DNA of 64,000 nt from Fulvia fulva (taxonomy: Eukaryota; Ascomycota; Dothideomycetes; Mycosphaerellales; Mycosphaerellaceae): positions 2,418,001-2,482,000 of the forward strand of contig NC_063019.1 of assembly GCF_020509005.1 (NCBI RefSeq), read 5' to 3'. The notes beneath the pieces were generated by a model that ran no database searches, was not told the origin of the DNA, and saw only the letters and a program-made list of their open reading frames with translations. Position 1 is the stretch's first letter. Each line of letters begins with the position of its first letter. Positions 1 through 8,600 of the stretch are shown here, piece after piece. The translations under genes were made by a program, and so were the position numbers.

Positions 1-1575
1 CGGTACGCTAGTACGACTTGACTAGGTACTCGACTAAGGGGATATAAACTATAATCTCCTAGGCGACTTCAACCTCTACTACCTAACGTAGGGTCTAGAA
101 TTCACCCCCCCCTCACGTATATCTAGGTAGTAAGCTCCTAGAGATCACTGAAAGTAGGGACATAGAGCTCGTAACCCTAAAGGGTATAGAGACGTAGAAG
201 GTAAGAATAAGCGCGAGTACTATCGACCTATACTTTCTATCGAGGGACGTAGTAATAAGGCTAGTAGAGTATAGACCTAACCTTGCCCTAGAGGTAGGGT
301 TAGACTACATCCCTATCTAGACAACGATAGCGACGGGGATAGAAGAGGAGCTTCGGGGTGAAAAGCGCCTTAACTAGAAAAAAGCTCCCTAGGAGGAGAT
401 CCGGAATCTGCTTAAATAGTACCTAAACAATACTAGTATTAGGGAGACGGAAGCCGAGCTTAATAGTACGGTAGAACAGATAATAACGACGATATAGTAG
501 GCGGCCGAGGAACATATACTAGAACTAAGGCCCTCGAAGTACTAGAAGCCCTTCTAGACCCTAGAGTACTTAGCTAAAGTTAAGGACGTAAGGAGGGCAA
601 GGTAAAAATAGACGAAGGAGTAAAGCTAAGAAGCGTAGGACGAGTACTAGGAAGCAAGTTAGGCAAAGAAGGCCTAAATACGACGAGACAAGCGATAAGA
701 CTAGAGGGCAACTATAGGTCTTATAATAGAGAATCCGGAGCAGATGTAGCGGCTTATAAAGTAGGTAAGGGCCGGAGACGGGGATAGGACACTATACTTC
801 CCCCTAATCTAGGATACAATAGGCATAATATAGACAACGCCGGAAGGGAAGGCGAAGGCGTTCGCCGACTACTTCTTTACGATATAGTTAACGGCCGACC
901 TAACGGTTATAGAGGGAACGATCTACCCGGAGCTACTCGATATATACTAGATAGTAGGCGAGGAGGAGATAAAGGAGATTATAGGAAAGCTAAAGGGCGG
1001 TAAGGCCCCGGGACCCGACGGTATCCCAAACCTCCTCCTTAAAGAATATAAAGAAGAAGTCGCCCTATACCTCGCCGAACTATTTACGGCTTACCTACGT
1101 AAGGGATACTACCTACGGCCATTTAGGCGGTCCCTTATAGTCGTCCTAAAGAAGCTATAGAAGGAAGACTATATAAAGCTAAAGTCCTATAGGCCGATCG
1201 TACTCCTAAAAACAATTAGAAAGATACTAGAGAAGGTCGTAGTAAGAAGAATTATATAGCTCGTCGAGGATAATAACCTACTCCTAGAGATATAGATAGG
1301 TAGTAGGAGCAAACGATCTACCCTAACGGCTATAGAGCTTATTACCGAATAGATTTATACTCTCTAGTACTATAGACGGAATAGGGTTGTATTACTATTG
1401 TCTCTCGATATCTTAGGGGCATTCGATAACGTCTCCTACGAGCGACTCCTCTATATCCTACGGCAGAAAGGAATCCCGCGGTAGGTAATAAGTTTCGTAA
1501 ACTCCTTCCTTATAGAGAGAATAACGTAGATTGTCCTTAGGAAGCGTAAGGAGGGCAACCTTATATATATAGAAT
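1..1575 (+). pseudogene. RIP-mutated LINE family A, ORF2 remnant (copy A#1, part 1)
   Basis: This is the endonuclease-to-reverse-transcriptase part of a Tad-like non-LTR retrotransposon. It aligns by eye with the better preserved LINE A at about 31.2-32.77 kb; for example the block coding GDFN near 65 and the block near 1000-1030 coding APGPDGIPN are recognisable. CpA has become TpA almost throughout, so CAG, CAA and TGG codons are now stops and no long frame survives. CpG is kept. The element begins left of the window and is interrupted at 1575 by a chimeric LINE. It continues at 5520-6877 and 13174-13417. Divergence beyond RIP suggests a subfamily of A rather than an exact copy. Confidence 0.85.
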
Positions 1576-2654
1576 GGTCGACGACGAGAATCACCTGTAC
1601 GTGGTGTCGGCTACGAACCTCTCGTCTAGCTACGAGAGAGCCAAGTATTCTCACGCTGGAGCGTCGTGGGCGCGACGGGCGCGTAGCGTAGGCGAAGCCG
1701 CGGCGAACAGAGGACTACTAGCAAAACGGGTATGAAAACTATCCGACGAGCGTGTACTCGTGTCGGGAGCGAGTCCCTCTTCTTTCTACGTGTAAGAAGG
1801 GCGCGGAACCGTGGCCTATACGCTCGACAGGACACCTCTAGTATAAGTGCAGAATTTTCACCTCCGGAGACCGCAAACCGAGCGGGCTAAGCGACGAACA
1901 TTGGACGAGCGGACTACAGAACAACAACTGAGCGGACTATGTAACGGCGTCGAGCGGACTACGAAACAATCTGGTGTTTGCCAGCGGGCAATGCGGTGGG
2001 TAGGTGGACACGCGACGAAGCCTATAAGGGCCTGTTAAACACCCGGTATAGGAACGAGGGTTTTGCCTAAGGCACTGCCTGTCCCGCTACACAACGCACC
2101 TAGTCTGACATAGTAGATTGCGACGAGGAAAAGACGATAGCCTAAGCAAGGAAAAGACGGCTGTTAGGACGGGGAAAAGACGTACAATGCAAGTGGATTA
2201 GTTCTGTGATCGGGGAGGATCGAGGGCAGGGTGATAAGGAACTTCATATTGGTTAGTAGGTGGAAACGCAAGGAGTACGCTGCCCGGCGTGGTGTGTGCC
2301 CCGAGCAAACCTGCGAGGCATGGACGGCCGCTTTCTAGAGATAGGCTGCGGTAACGCGAAGGGCGTCAAAACCTGGGGCGTGGTGTACACTGGCAGCGAC
2401 GGCTGACACTGTCTGTACAGCCCGAGAGGACGGATGCGCATGTCGGTCAATAGAGAGCACTAAAGGGCTCAGGCCTATGGAGGTGGATATTGGCTTAAGG
2501 AGCAAACAGGGAGGGAGGGCGTAGAGGGAAGCTTTTGCTCCGGGCTAACCTCTCGAAACGAGGCTACACGGTGGTGCTAGATGAGTGGGAAAGCGCGGTT
2601 AAGACTTGTCACCTTATCTCGTAGCTAGCTTGCTAAATACGATTCCTTCCTTGC
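1576..2654 (+). other. Noncoding 5' module of MINE-C (best preserved of three copies)
   Basis: This 1079-bp sequence has constant ends, starting near GTCGACGACGAG and ending ATTCCTTCCTTGC. It recurs RIP-mutated at 15781-16857 and 47293-48370. I see no convincing coding frame; the longest open stretches are under 70 codons. It holds a hairpin (stem 1619-1625 with 1632-1638), four GAGCGG(A/G)CTA motifs (1880, 1907, 1930, 1952) and three GGAAAAGACG motifs (2127, 2150, 2173). These resemble the fixed ends and internal repeats of a discrete RNA, but its identity is unknown to me. Confidence 0.75.
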
Positions 2655-2655
2655 T

Positions 2656-5310
2656 CAGCTGGCCTGGAAGGCAGCCAACTGGGAACAGATCAGACAAGAC
2701 CTGGAACAGAAGCTAGCTGGACTAGAGACCAGGAGACTGGAAACAGCCTTAGACATAGACCAAGCAGTGGCAGAACTGGTTAGAACAATGCAGGAAACTG
2801 CGGCAGCCCACACCAGAGAAAAGAAACAGTCACTGTACCAGAAGCCATTCTGGACAAAGGAATGCTCAGAGAAGGTCAAGGCAGCCAGGCAGGCCAGGAG
2901 AGCCCTTACCCAGAGCCACTCCCAGGAAGCATGGGACAGATACAACCAGGCAACCAGAGACAAGAAGGCCCAGATCAAGAGGGACAAGATGCTGGAGTGG
3001 AGGTCAACAGTTGGATCCATTACCCAGAATCCTGAGAAGATGTGGAAACTAGCAAAGTGGGCAAGACAACCCATACAGGACAGAAACATGCTGCCCCAGT
3101 TTCCAAACATTGAAGACCAGGAAGGAGTAATCCAACACACTCTCCCAGGAAAGGCACAGGCATTGGGGAAACATTTCTTTGGCACACAGGTAGAAGCTGA
3201 CCTGCAGGATCTGGAGGGCAGTGTGCATCCAACACCACTAGAGCAATCCTGCACAGTGGGAGAGGGAGAGATCAAGAGCATCATTAAGACACTCTTAGGA
3301 AACAAGGCCCCGGGACCAGATGGGATTCCAAACTTGTTCATCAAGACATGCAAGGACCAGATCTCCCCTGCACTGTCAAACATCTTTTCACAGTGCATGG
3401 CCCAAGGACACTGCCCTAAACACTTCAAGGAGTCACTGACTGTGGTCTTGAGAAAACCATAGAAAGAGGACTACACAAAGCTAAAGGCATACAGACCTAT
3501 TGCCTTGCTCAACACACTAGGCAAACTCCTGGAAAAGATCATAGCAGAAAGGCTGACAAACCTAGCTGAAGAACATGGAATCCTTCCTGAAGAACAGATG
3601 GGAGGCAGGAAACAAAGATCAACACTAACAGCTGTGGAACTTATCACAGAGCAGATCAAGACCCTATGGCACTTTGGGAACAACAAAGCAGCCACACTCC
3701 TCTCACTAGACATATCAGGAGCCTTTGACAATGTCTCACACCAGAGGCTGATCCATATCCTGAAACAGAAGGCTATCCCTAACTGGACAGTCCAGTTTAT
3801 CCAGTCCTTCCTTAGAGGCAGAACCACAAGACTAAGACTGGGCAGATACAAATCTGACAGCATGCCTACAGAGACAGGAATCCCACAGGGATCAACAATG
3901 TCTCCAATCCTGTTTCTCCTCTTTATGGCAGACCTGCCAGCAAAGCTAAACTCCAGAACCACATCAGCCTCAGGGTTTGTAGATGACACAAACATCCTAG
4001 CCTGGTCAGACAGCACAGAAGAGAACTGCAGAATCTTGCAGAAGAAACACAAGGAATGTGAGGAATGGGCCAGGAAACATGGAGCCAGATTTGCCCCAGA
4101 GAAGTATTAACTCATCCACTTCAGTAGAGCCAGAAACAGACACAATATGCAAGCCCCAATCACTATTCAGGGACACACAACAGAACCCTCAAGTGAATTA
4201 AGGGTGCTAGGAATATGGATGGATCCAAAGCTCAGCTGGGGACCACAGGTCAAGAAAGCACAGGCAAGAGCAGACAACAACAGGCAATCAATTGACAGGC
4301 TTACAGCCTCCACATGGGGAGCCACATTTGCGAAAGCAAAGGTTATGTACAAGGCCATTGTGAAGCCAGCCATGCTATATGGAGCCCAGATCTGGTCAGC
4401 CCAAGACAAGATCCCAAAGAGAATTGCAGATCCCATCAGCAGAGCCCAAGCCTCCTGTCTGAAAAAGGTGCTTGGAGCATACAAGTCAACTCCAACAAGG
4501 GTGGTCGAAATGGAGTCTGGCTCCCCACCAGCCAAGCTCTACCTTCAAGGGTTGAGATACCAGTATGCAGGAAAGACGTCTGCATACCCAGCCCAGCTAG
4601 TAATCCAGAAGGCAGTCAACAAAATCAGGAGCCAGTGCACAAGAAGGCACAGACAAGCAAGACCCAATCCAGCCCCACAGAAGCAGCAGGACCTGCAGAA
4701 GTTCAAAGAACTAGCAGAACAGCTGCACCTAGCCCAGCAGGAACAGGACAGAAGGGCTCAAGGGAGAGGATCAGCAGCCAGCCAAGGGAAGAAGCAACAG
4801 TCTCTAGCTGAAAGGATGGCAGGACTCCTCTGGAAGACTGAATGGACAAGAACCCCACAGAGGCCAGGAACCCCAAAGGCACTCCAACAGTTTGGTAGCC
4901 ACAACTACCTACTGTACTCAGACCTGACCAGGTCAGAAGCAAGCATAGCAATACAAATCCGCTCTGAACACATCGGAGTCAGGGCATACCTGCATCAGAG
5001 AAAAGTCCCAGGTATCGAAGACAAGAGTTGCCCATGCGGCTACCTGTCCCAGAATGTCGAACATAGACTTCTGGTTTGCAAAGAATGGAGTACAGGGAGA
5101 GGTGAATGGAGGGCAAGGGCAAGGAACAGAAACTTCCAAGCCATGATCAGCAATAAGGGAGACCTCCAGAGAATTACAAGGTGGATCATCCACCAAGGAT
5201 TTTTGGAGCAGTTCTCTCTTACTAGGGAAACAGAGAGATGGATTGAGGAGAGAAAGAAGGAGGAGGAGAGCAGGAAGAGGGGGACAACTCTAGGGTTGCA
5301 GACAAGGTAG
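2656..5310 (+). pseudogene. LINE family C ORF2, 5'-truncated, two nonsense mutations
   Basis: This is a Tad-like LINE ORF2 lacking the endonuclease, open from the module junction to 5310 except for TAG at 3460-3462 and TAA at 4108-4110, all in one frame. By comparison with families A and B these replace glutamine codons (KP-Q-KEDYT and EKY-Q-LIHF), so each is a single C-to-T change in CpA, as RIP makes. The RT core is intact around them: NKAPGPDGIPN, YRPIALLNT, SLDISGAFDNVSH, TGIPQGSTMSPILF and the catalytic box ASGFVDDTNILAW. A C-terminal cysteine/histidine cluster (CPCGY with H and C downstream) lies near 5032-5080. Codon choice, rich in CTG, ACA and GCC, differs from families A and B. Confidence 0.85.
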
Positions 5311-5519
5311 TCAGAGGCTAACCACCATGACACTAGTGCACCCTAATGGAAGGAAAACTGAGAACTCATGGCAAGGAAGCTATTAGAGAAGGAGAGGAGG
5401 TTTTTACCTAGGAATAGGTTTCCTACCTTATGCAGTAACATATATAGACATAAACCCGCATGGGCCGGAGGGCACCACAACGGGTAAATGAATTATCTAT
5501 CTATCTATATATATAGAAT
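5311..5519 (+). repeat. LINE C 3' UTR, ATCT tail and right TSD
   Basis: About 195 bp of 3' UTR contain a block also seen in families A and B (GACACTAG followed by a purine-rich run and GTTTCC). It ends in ATCT repeats rather than poly-A, then the 14-bp duplication at 5506-5519. Confidence 0.7.
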
Positions 5520-6877
5520 ACGGGATCCCCTAGGGCTTGATACTATCCCCGATCCTCTTCTTAATCTTTATAGCGGACCTAATCCTACTACTTACCTTAC
5601 TATAAACGTCGGCCTCGGGGTTCGTCGACGATACGAACATCCTAGCCTAGTTAATAACGACCGAAGAAAACTGCCGGCTACTTATAGAAAGATACGAGGT
5701 ATACGAGGAATAGGTACGTCGATACGGCGCCCGTTTCGCCCCGGAAAAGTACTAGCTTATCTACTTTAGTAAGGCAAGAACCTACTATAATATATAAGTA
5801 ACGGTAACTATCTAGGGTTACGTAACGAAGCCCTCTCCCGAATTACGAGTCCTAGGAATCTAGCTAGACCCTAAGCTTAGCTAGAACCCCTAGATTAGGA
5901 AAGCCTAGAATAGAGGCTAGGTTAACGAGGCTATAATAACTAGACTCATAACGTTAATATAGGGAGATACGTTTAATAAGGTAAGGATTATATATAAGAC
6001 GATCGTAAAACTAGTAATACTCTACGGGACCTAGATATAGAGGATAGGAGGAGTAGGTAAACCGATCCCGAAGCGGATAGAGGGACCCCTGAACCGGACG
6101 TAGGCCGCGAACCTTAGACGGATACTAGGAGTCTATAAGATAACGCTAACGAGAGTAGCGGAGGTAGAGATAGGGTCCCCCCTAATTAAACATTATATTA
6201 AGGGAATAAGGATCTAATACGCTAGGAAGACGGCGGATTATCTAGTATAATAAGCTATTCGGGACTCTACGGAGAAGATTACTAGGAGGTACGACCGACT
6301 ACCTAGCCTTAGGGTACGTTAAAGCTAAAAGCAAGACGACCTACGTACGTTTAAAGTCGTTAAGCGAACCTAGGAGTAGCTAGAGAGGAAGGAGGAGGAG
6401 GAAAAGGTACGGAGGAAAAAGGGTAATAAGGCAAAGACGTAAAGCCTCGTAGAGTAGGTAGCGGGCTACCTTTAGGAATAGGAATAGAAAGAGAATCCCC
6501 TACTAAATCGAGGACCCCTAGCCTTACGCCCCTTCTAGAGACATAACTACCTACTCTACCGTGACCTAATAAGGGCCGAAGCAAGTATCGCGATATAGAT
6601 TAGGTCCAAACATATTAGGTTAAGGGCCTACCTATATAGAAGGAAAGTCTCGGACGTATATAGCCTAGTATACTAGTATGACTACTCGTTATAGAACCCG
6701 GAGCATATAATACTACGGTGCCCGTAATAGGTAGAAGGACGAGGCTAGTAGAGAGCTAAGGTAGTAAGACGCGACTACTAGTTAATCGTAACGGACAAGC
6801 GAGACGTAAGACGGATAGTATAGTAGATACTATAGTAGGGCTTTCTTAAACAGTCCGCGCTAGCTAGCGAGACGGAG
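5520..6877 (+). pseudogene. RIP-mutated LINE A#1 ORF2 remnant (part 2)
   Basis: Continuation of the family A reverse transcriptase after the MINE-C insertion. The catalytic region near 5610-5650 still resembles the SGFVDDTNILAW coding block of LINE A at about 32.87 kb, but with many TAG codons. It covers the rest of the RT, the connecting region and the Cys/His C-terminal part. It stops at 6877 where gypsy-1 inserted; its last five bases, CGGAG (6873-6877), are duplicated at 13169-13173. Confidence 0.85.
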
Positions 6878-7248
6878 TGTCATGGTCTCCCCACAGAGAG
6901 TACAGAAGGTGGGGACAGAAGAGCCTCAGAGTGCTCAGAAGTCGTCAAGAAGTGACAGTCCAGCTTGGTGTGTGAGCACCAAGAATCACATGCCCCGCAA
7001 CATTCACTACGGGACCCAGCCCTCCAAATTCACCCCTCTACCAAACCTTGACAGATTCACTTCGGCTCGTGACTGTGTGACTCACGGCACTCCCGCGAGC
7101 ACCCGCGACTGCGCTGGACCCTGGAAGAAGCACGTGGAAGACTCGGAACGTAGGGCAGGTTGGAATAAGGTTTTGAGCAAAGCTGCTGAGCGCGGCTTCG
7201 CACGGGTTAGCCCTGTTGATGCGGGAACACGCACTCGCGAGGGTCGCG

Positions 7249-7256
7249 TATAAATA
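7249..7256 (+). promoter_or_regulatory. TATA box of gypsy-1 5' LTR
   Basis: TATAAATA lies 41 nt upstream of the candidate self-primer (7290-7298), consistent with a start site there. In the 3' LTR the same bases hold the pol stop codon. Confidence 0.65.
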
Positions 7257-7289
7257 TCTGGCCTTCCCCAGGCCTCTCTTGCTTCCTTC

Positions 7290-7298
7290 GTCTTTTGT
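7290..7298 (+). other. Candidate self-primer of gypsy-1
   Basis: GTCTTTTGT is the exact reverse complement of ACAAAAGAC at 7400-7408. In Tf1/sushi-group elements the 5' end of the mRNA folds onto the primer binding site and is cleaved to prime reverse transcription; the position fits that model. Confidence 0.55.
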
Positions 7299-7399
7299 TT
7301 TGTGTAGCAATCATACCATACCCTTTTGCATCTGCACTTCGCACCTGCATTCTCGCTTTCACCCTTGCATCTCACAGGCCAGGCTCTCGCCCTGACATC

Positions 7400-7408
7400 A
7401 CAAAAGAC
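7400..7408 (+). other. Candidate primer binding site of gypsy-1
   Basis: ACAAAAGAC begins 2 nt after the 5' LTR and pairs perfectly with 7290-7298 of the same transcript. I see no TGG-type match to a tRNA 3' end here. Confidence 0.55.
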
Positions 7409-7439
7409 CAACAAACCGTCAACCACTCGAGTCATCCTC

Positions 7440-8600
7440 ATGGGTGACCACGCCACCGATGGAGGTGTCAACCTCGACAACCAAGACACTCCATTCCACT
7501 TCAGTGAGTGGACTGACATCCCCTTCTCGAACGCCGCTGCCTTCGGTGCCTGGGCAAACGCCAACCCCGACACCGCCTACGCTCTCATCAACCGCACCGT
7601 CTCCTCTTTCCGCGAGACCGCCCAGCAGGTCGAGCAAGCAAACAACCAAGCAACATACCTTCAAGGTATTGTGAACACCTTCCAGAACCTCGCCCCGCAC
7701 GCCGACGACAACCGCCGCCAGCACTTCTCCAAGAAGGTCAACGACCCAGACGAGTTCGACGGCAACAAGAGCAAGTTTGAGGCATTTGAGACACAGCTCA
7801 CCATCAAGCTGTTGGCTAATGCCGACCACTTTCCGCAAGAGAAGGACAAAGTCACGTACGTCTTCTCCCTCCTTCGGGGAGACGCCGCGGCTCAGGTACA
7901 ACACTACATCGACAACGCCACGCAGACTATCGGCTGCCCGGACGTCCTCACCTTGATGCAGGACCTCCGTGCTGCCTTTGGTGATCCAGACCGTAGAGCC
8001 ACCGCCCAGAACGCCATCCACAACCTCCTCCAGAAGAACAAGAGCTTCGCCGAGTACCTCGCGGCCTTCAACCGCGACATCGGGTTCACCGGCTACAACG
8101 AAGAGACCAAGAAGAGCACTCTCCGCCGTGGTTTGTCAGCAGAGCTTCTTCGAGCCCTCGAGGACAAGGACGTCGGTGCTATGAGCTTCCGTGAGCTCGT
8201 CGAGACCTGCCAGCGCCTCGACTCCAACATGAAACACACCGCCTCTCTCCTCGCTTCCCGTTCTCAAGGTCGTCAGCCTCGTGGTCCCGGAAGCCACTTC
8301 GCTGCTCCACTAGGCGCCGCCGCTCCTACGGCTCTCCCTCCCGTCTCTGTAGGTGACGCTATGGATCTCAGCGCTGGTGCCGCCGTCCCTCGAGTCCAGG
8401 GCCTCGTCAACGGTAAGCTCACTCCCGAAGAGAAGCTTCGCCGTCGCCAGGCCGGACTCTGCACCTACTGCGGCGGTCCAGGCCACATCGCAGCCAACTG
8501 TCCGCAGCTCGCTGCCCGTAACGCCCGCAACCCGGTTCGCGGCGCTGTCGGCGCTATCGAGCCTGCTCCTGCTGCTCCCGCTGAGCAGGAAAAAGCCTAG
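7440..8600 (+). CDS. gag: Gypsy-1 Gag
   Basis: Structural capsid protein of 386 residues from the ATG at 7440; an earlier open stretch in this frame has only a TTG start inside the LTR. The middle (NDPDEFDGNKSKFEAFETQL, then FGDPDRRATAQNAI, SFAEYLAAFNRD) has the features of a retrotransposon Gag. A single canonical CCHC zinc knuckle, CTYCGGPGHIAANC, lies at residues 341-354. The tail is Ala/Pro rich and ends at TAG 8598-8600. Pol lies in the -1 frame, so Gag-Pol would need a -1 shift at or near the A5 run 8590-8594. No RIP-type stops are present. Confidence 0.92.
   Translation: MGDHATDGGVNLDNQDTPFHFSEWTDIPFSNAAAFGAWANANPDTAYALINRTVSSFRETAQQVEQANNQATYLQGIVNTFQNLAPHADDNRRQHFSKKVNDPDEFDGNKSKFEAFETQLTIKLLANADHFPQEKDKVTYVFSLLRGDAAAQVQHYIDNATQTIGCPDVLTLMQDLRAAFGDPDRRATAQNAIHNLLQKNKSFAEYLAAFNRDIGFTGYNEETKKSTLRRGLSAELLRALEDKDVGAMSFRELVETCQRLDSNMKHTASLLASRSQGRQPRGPGSHFAAPLGAAAPTALPPVSVGDAMDLSAGAAVPRVQGLVNGKLTPEEKLRRRQAGLCTYCGGPGHIAANCPQLAARNARNPVRGAVGAIEPAPAAPAEQEKA
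8589..8597 (+). promoter_or_regulatory. Probable -1 frameshift site between gag and pol (gypsy-1)
   Basis: The last gag codons are GAA AAA GCC TAG. The pol frame is open from 8585 (the preceding TGA is at 8582-8584), so the shift must occur between there and the gag stop. Slippage on the A5 run joins the frames, reading AAA then AGC CTA. The heptamer GGAAAAA is not a classical X-XXY-YYZ site. Confidence 0.5.

Larger units (their letters stand above)
1576..5505 (+). mobile_element. Chimeric retrotransposon MINE-C: 1.08-kb module fused to LINE C
   Basis: A noncoding module (1576-2654) is joined directly to the 3' part of a LINE (2655-5505). The fused unit is flanked by a perfect 14-bp target-site duplication, TATATATATAGAAT, at 1562-1575 and 5506-5519, so both parts inserted together. 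The host is the RIP-mutated LINE A#1, whose RT frame resumes at 5520. The insertion is only lightly mutated, so it is younger than its host. The organisation matches MINE (WEIRD plus MGL) known from Magnaporthe; homology of the module to WEIRD was not tested. The element ends in a short ATCT repeat tail. Confidence 0.85.
6878..7397 (+). repeat. Gypsy-1 5' LTR (520 bp)
   Basis: Begins TGTCATGG and ends CCCTGACA, with the terminal inverted pentanucleotide TGTCA/TGACA. It carries a TATA box at 7249-7256 and a putative transcript start near 7290. A 123-codon open frame runs through the first 376 bp; it is the LTR copy of the pol C-terminus. Confidence 0.95.

Noticed and set aside
1626..2450. Short open frames (60-70 codons) within the 1.08-kb module
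   Set aside because: They lie on both strands, overlap, are Arg/Pro rich by composition and match no family. The other two module copies are too RIP-mutated to test conservation.
2655..3428. A 257-codon minus-strand frame opposite LINE C
   Set aside because: It is the mirror of the RT frame on the plus strand, whose RT motifs are clear; the minus frame is Ser/Cys/Leu rich and has no recognisable domain.
5488..5769. A 93-codon frame at the LINE C / LINE A#1 border
   Set aside because: It starts in the ATCT tail and continues out of frame through the RIP-mutated RT; an accident of stop removal.
6882..7253. A 123-codon frame in the gypsy-1 5' LTR as a separate gene
   Set aside because: It is identical to the pol C-terminal extension in the 3' LTR apart from one residue and lies upstream of the TATA box, so it is probably not translated from this LTR.
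7419..8021. A 200-codon minus-strand frame opposite gypsy-1 gag
   Set aside because: Val/Gly-rich antisense shadow of a GC-rich coding region without motifs.
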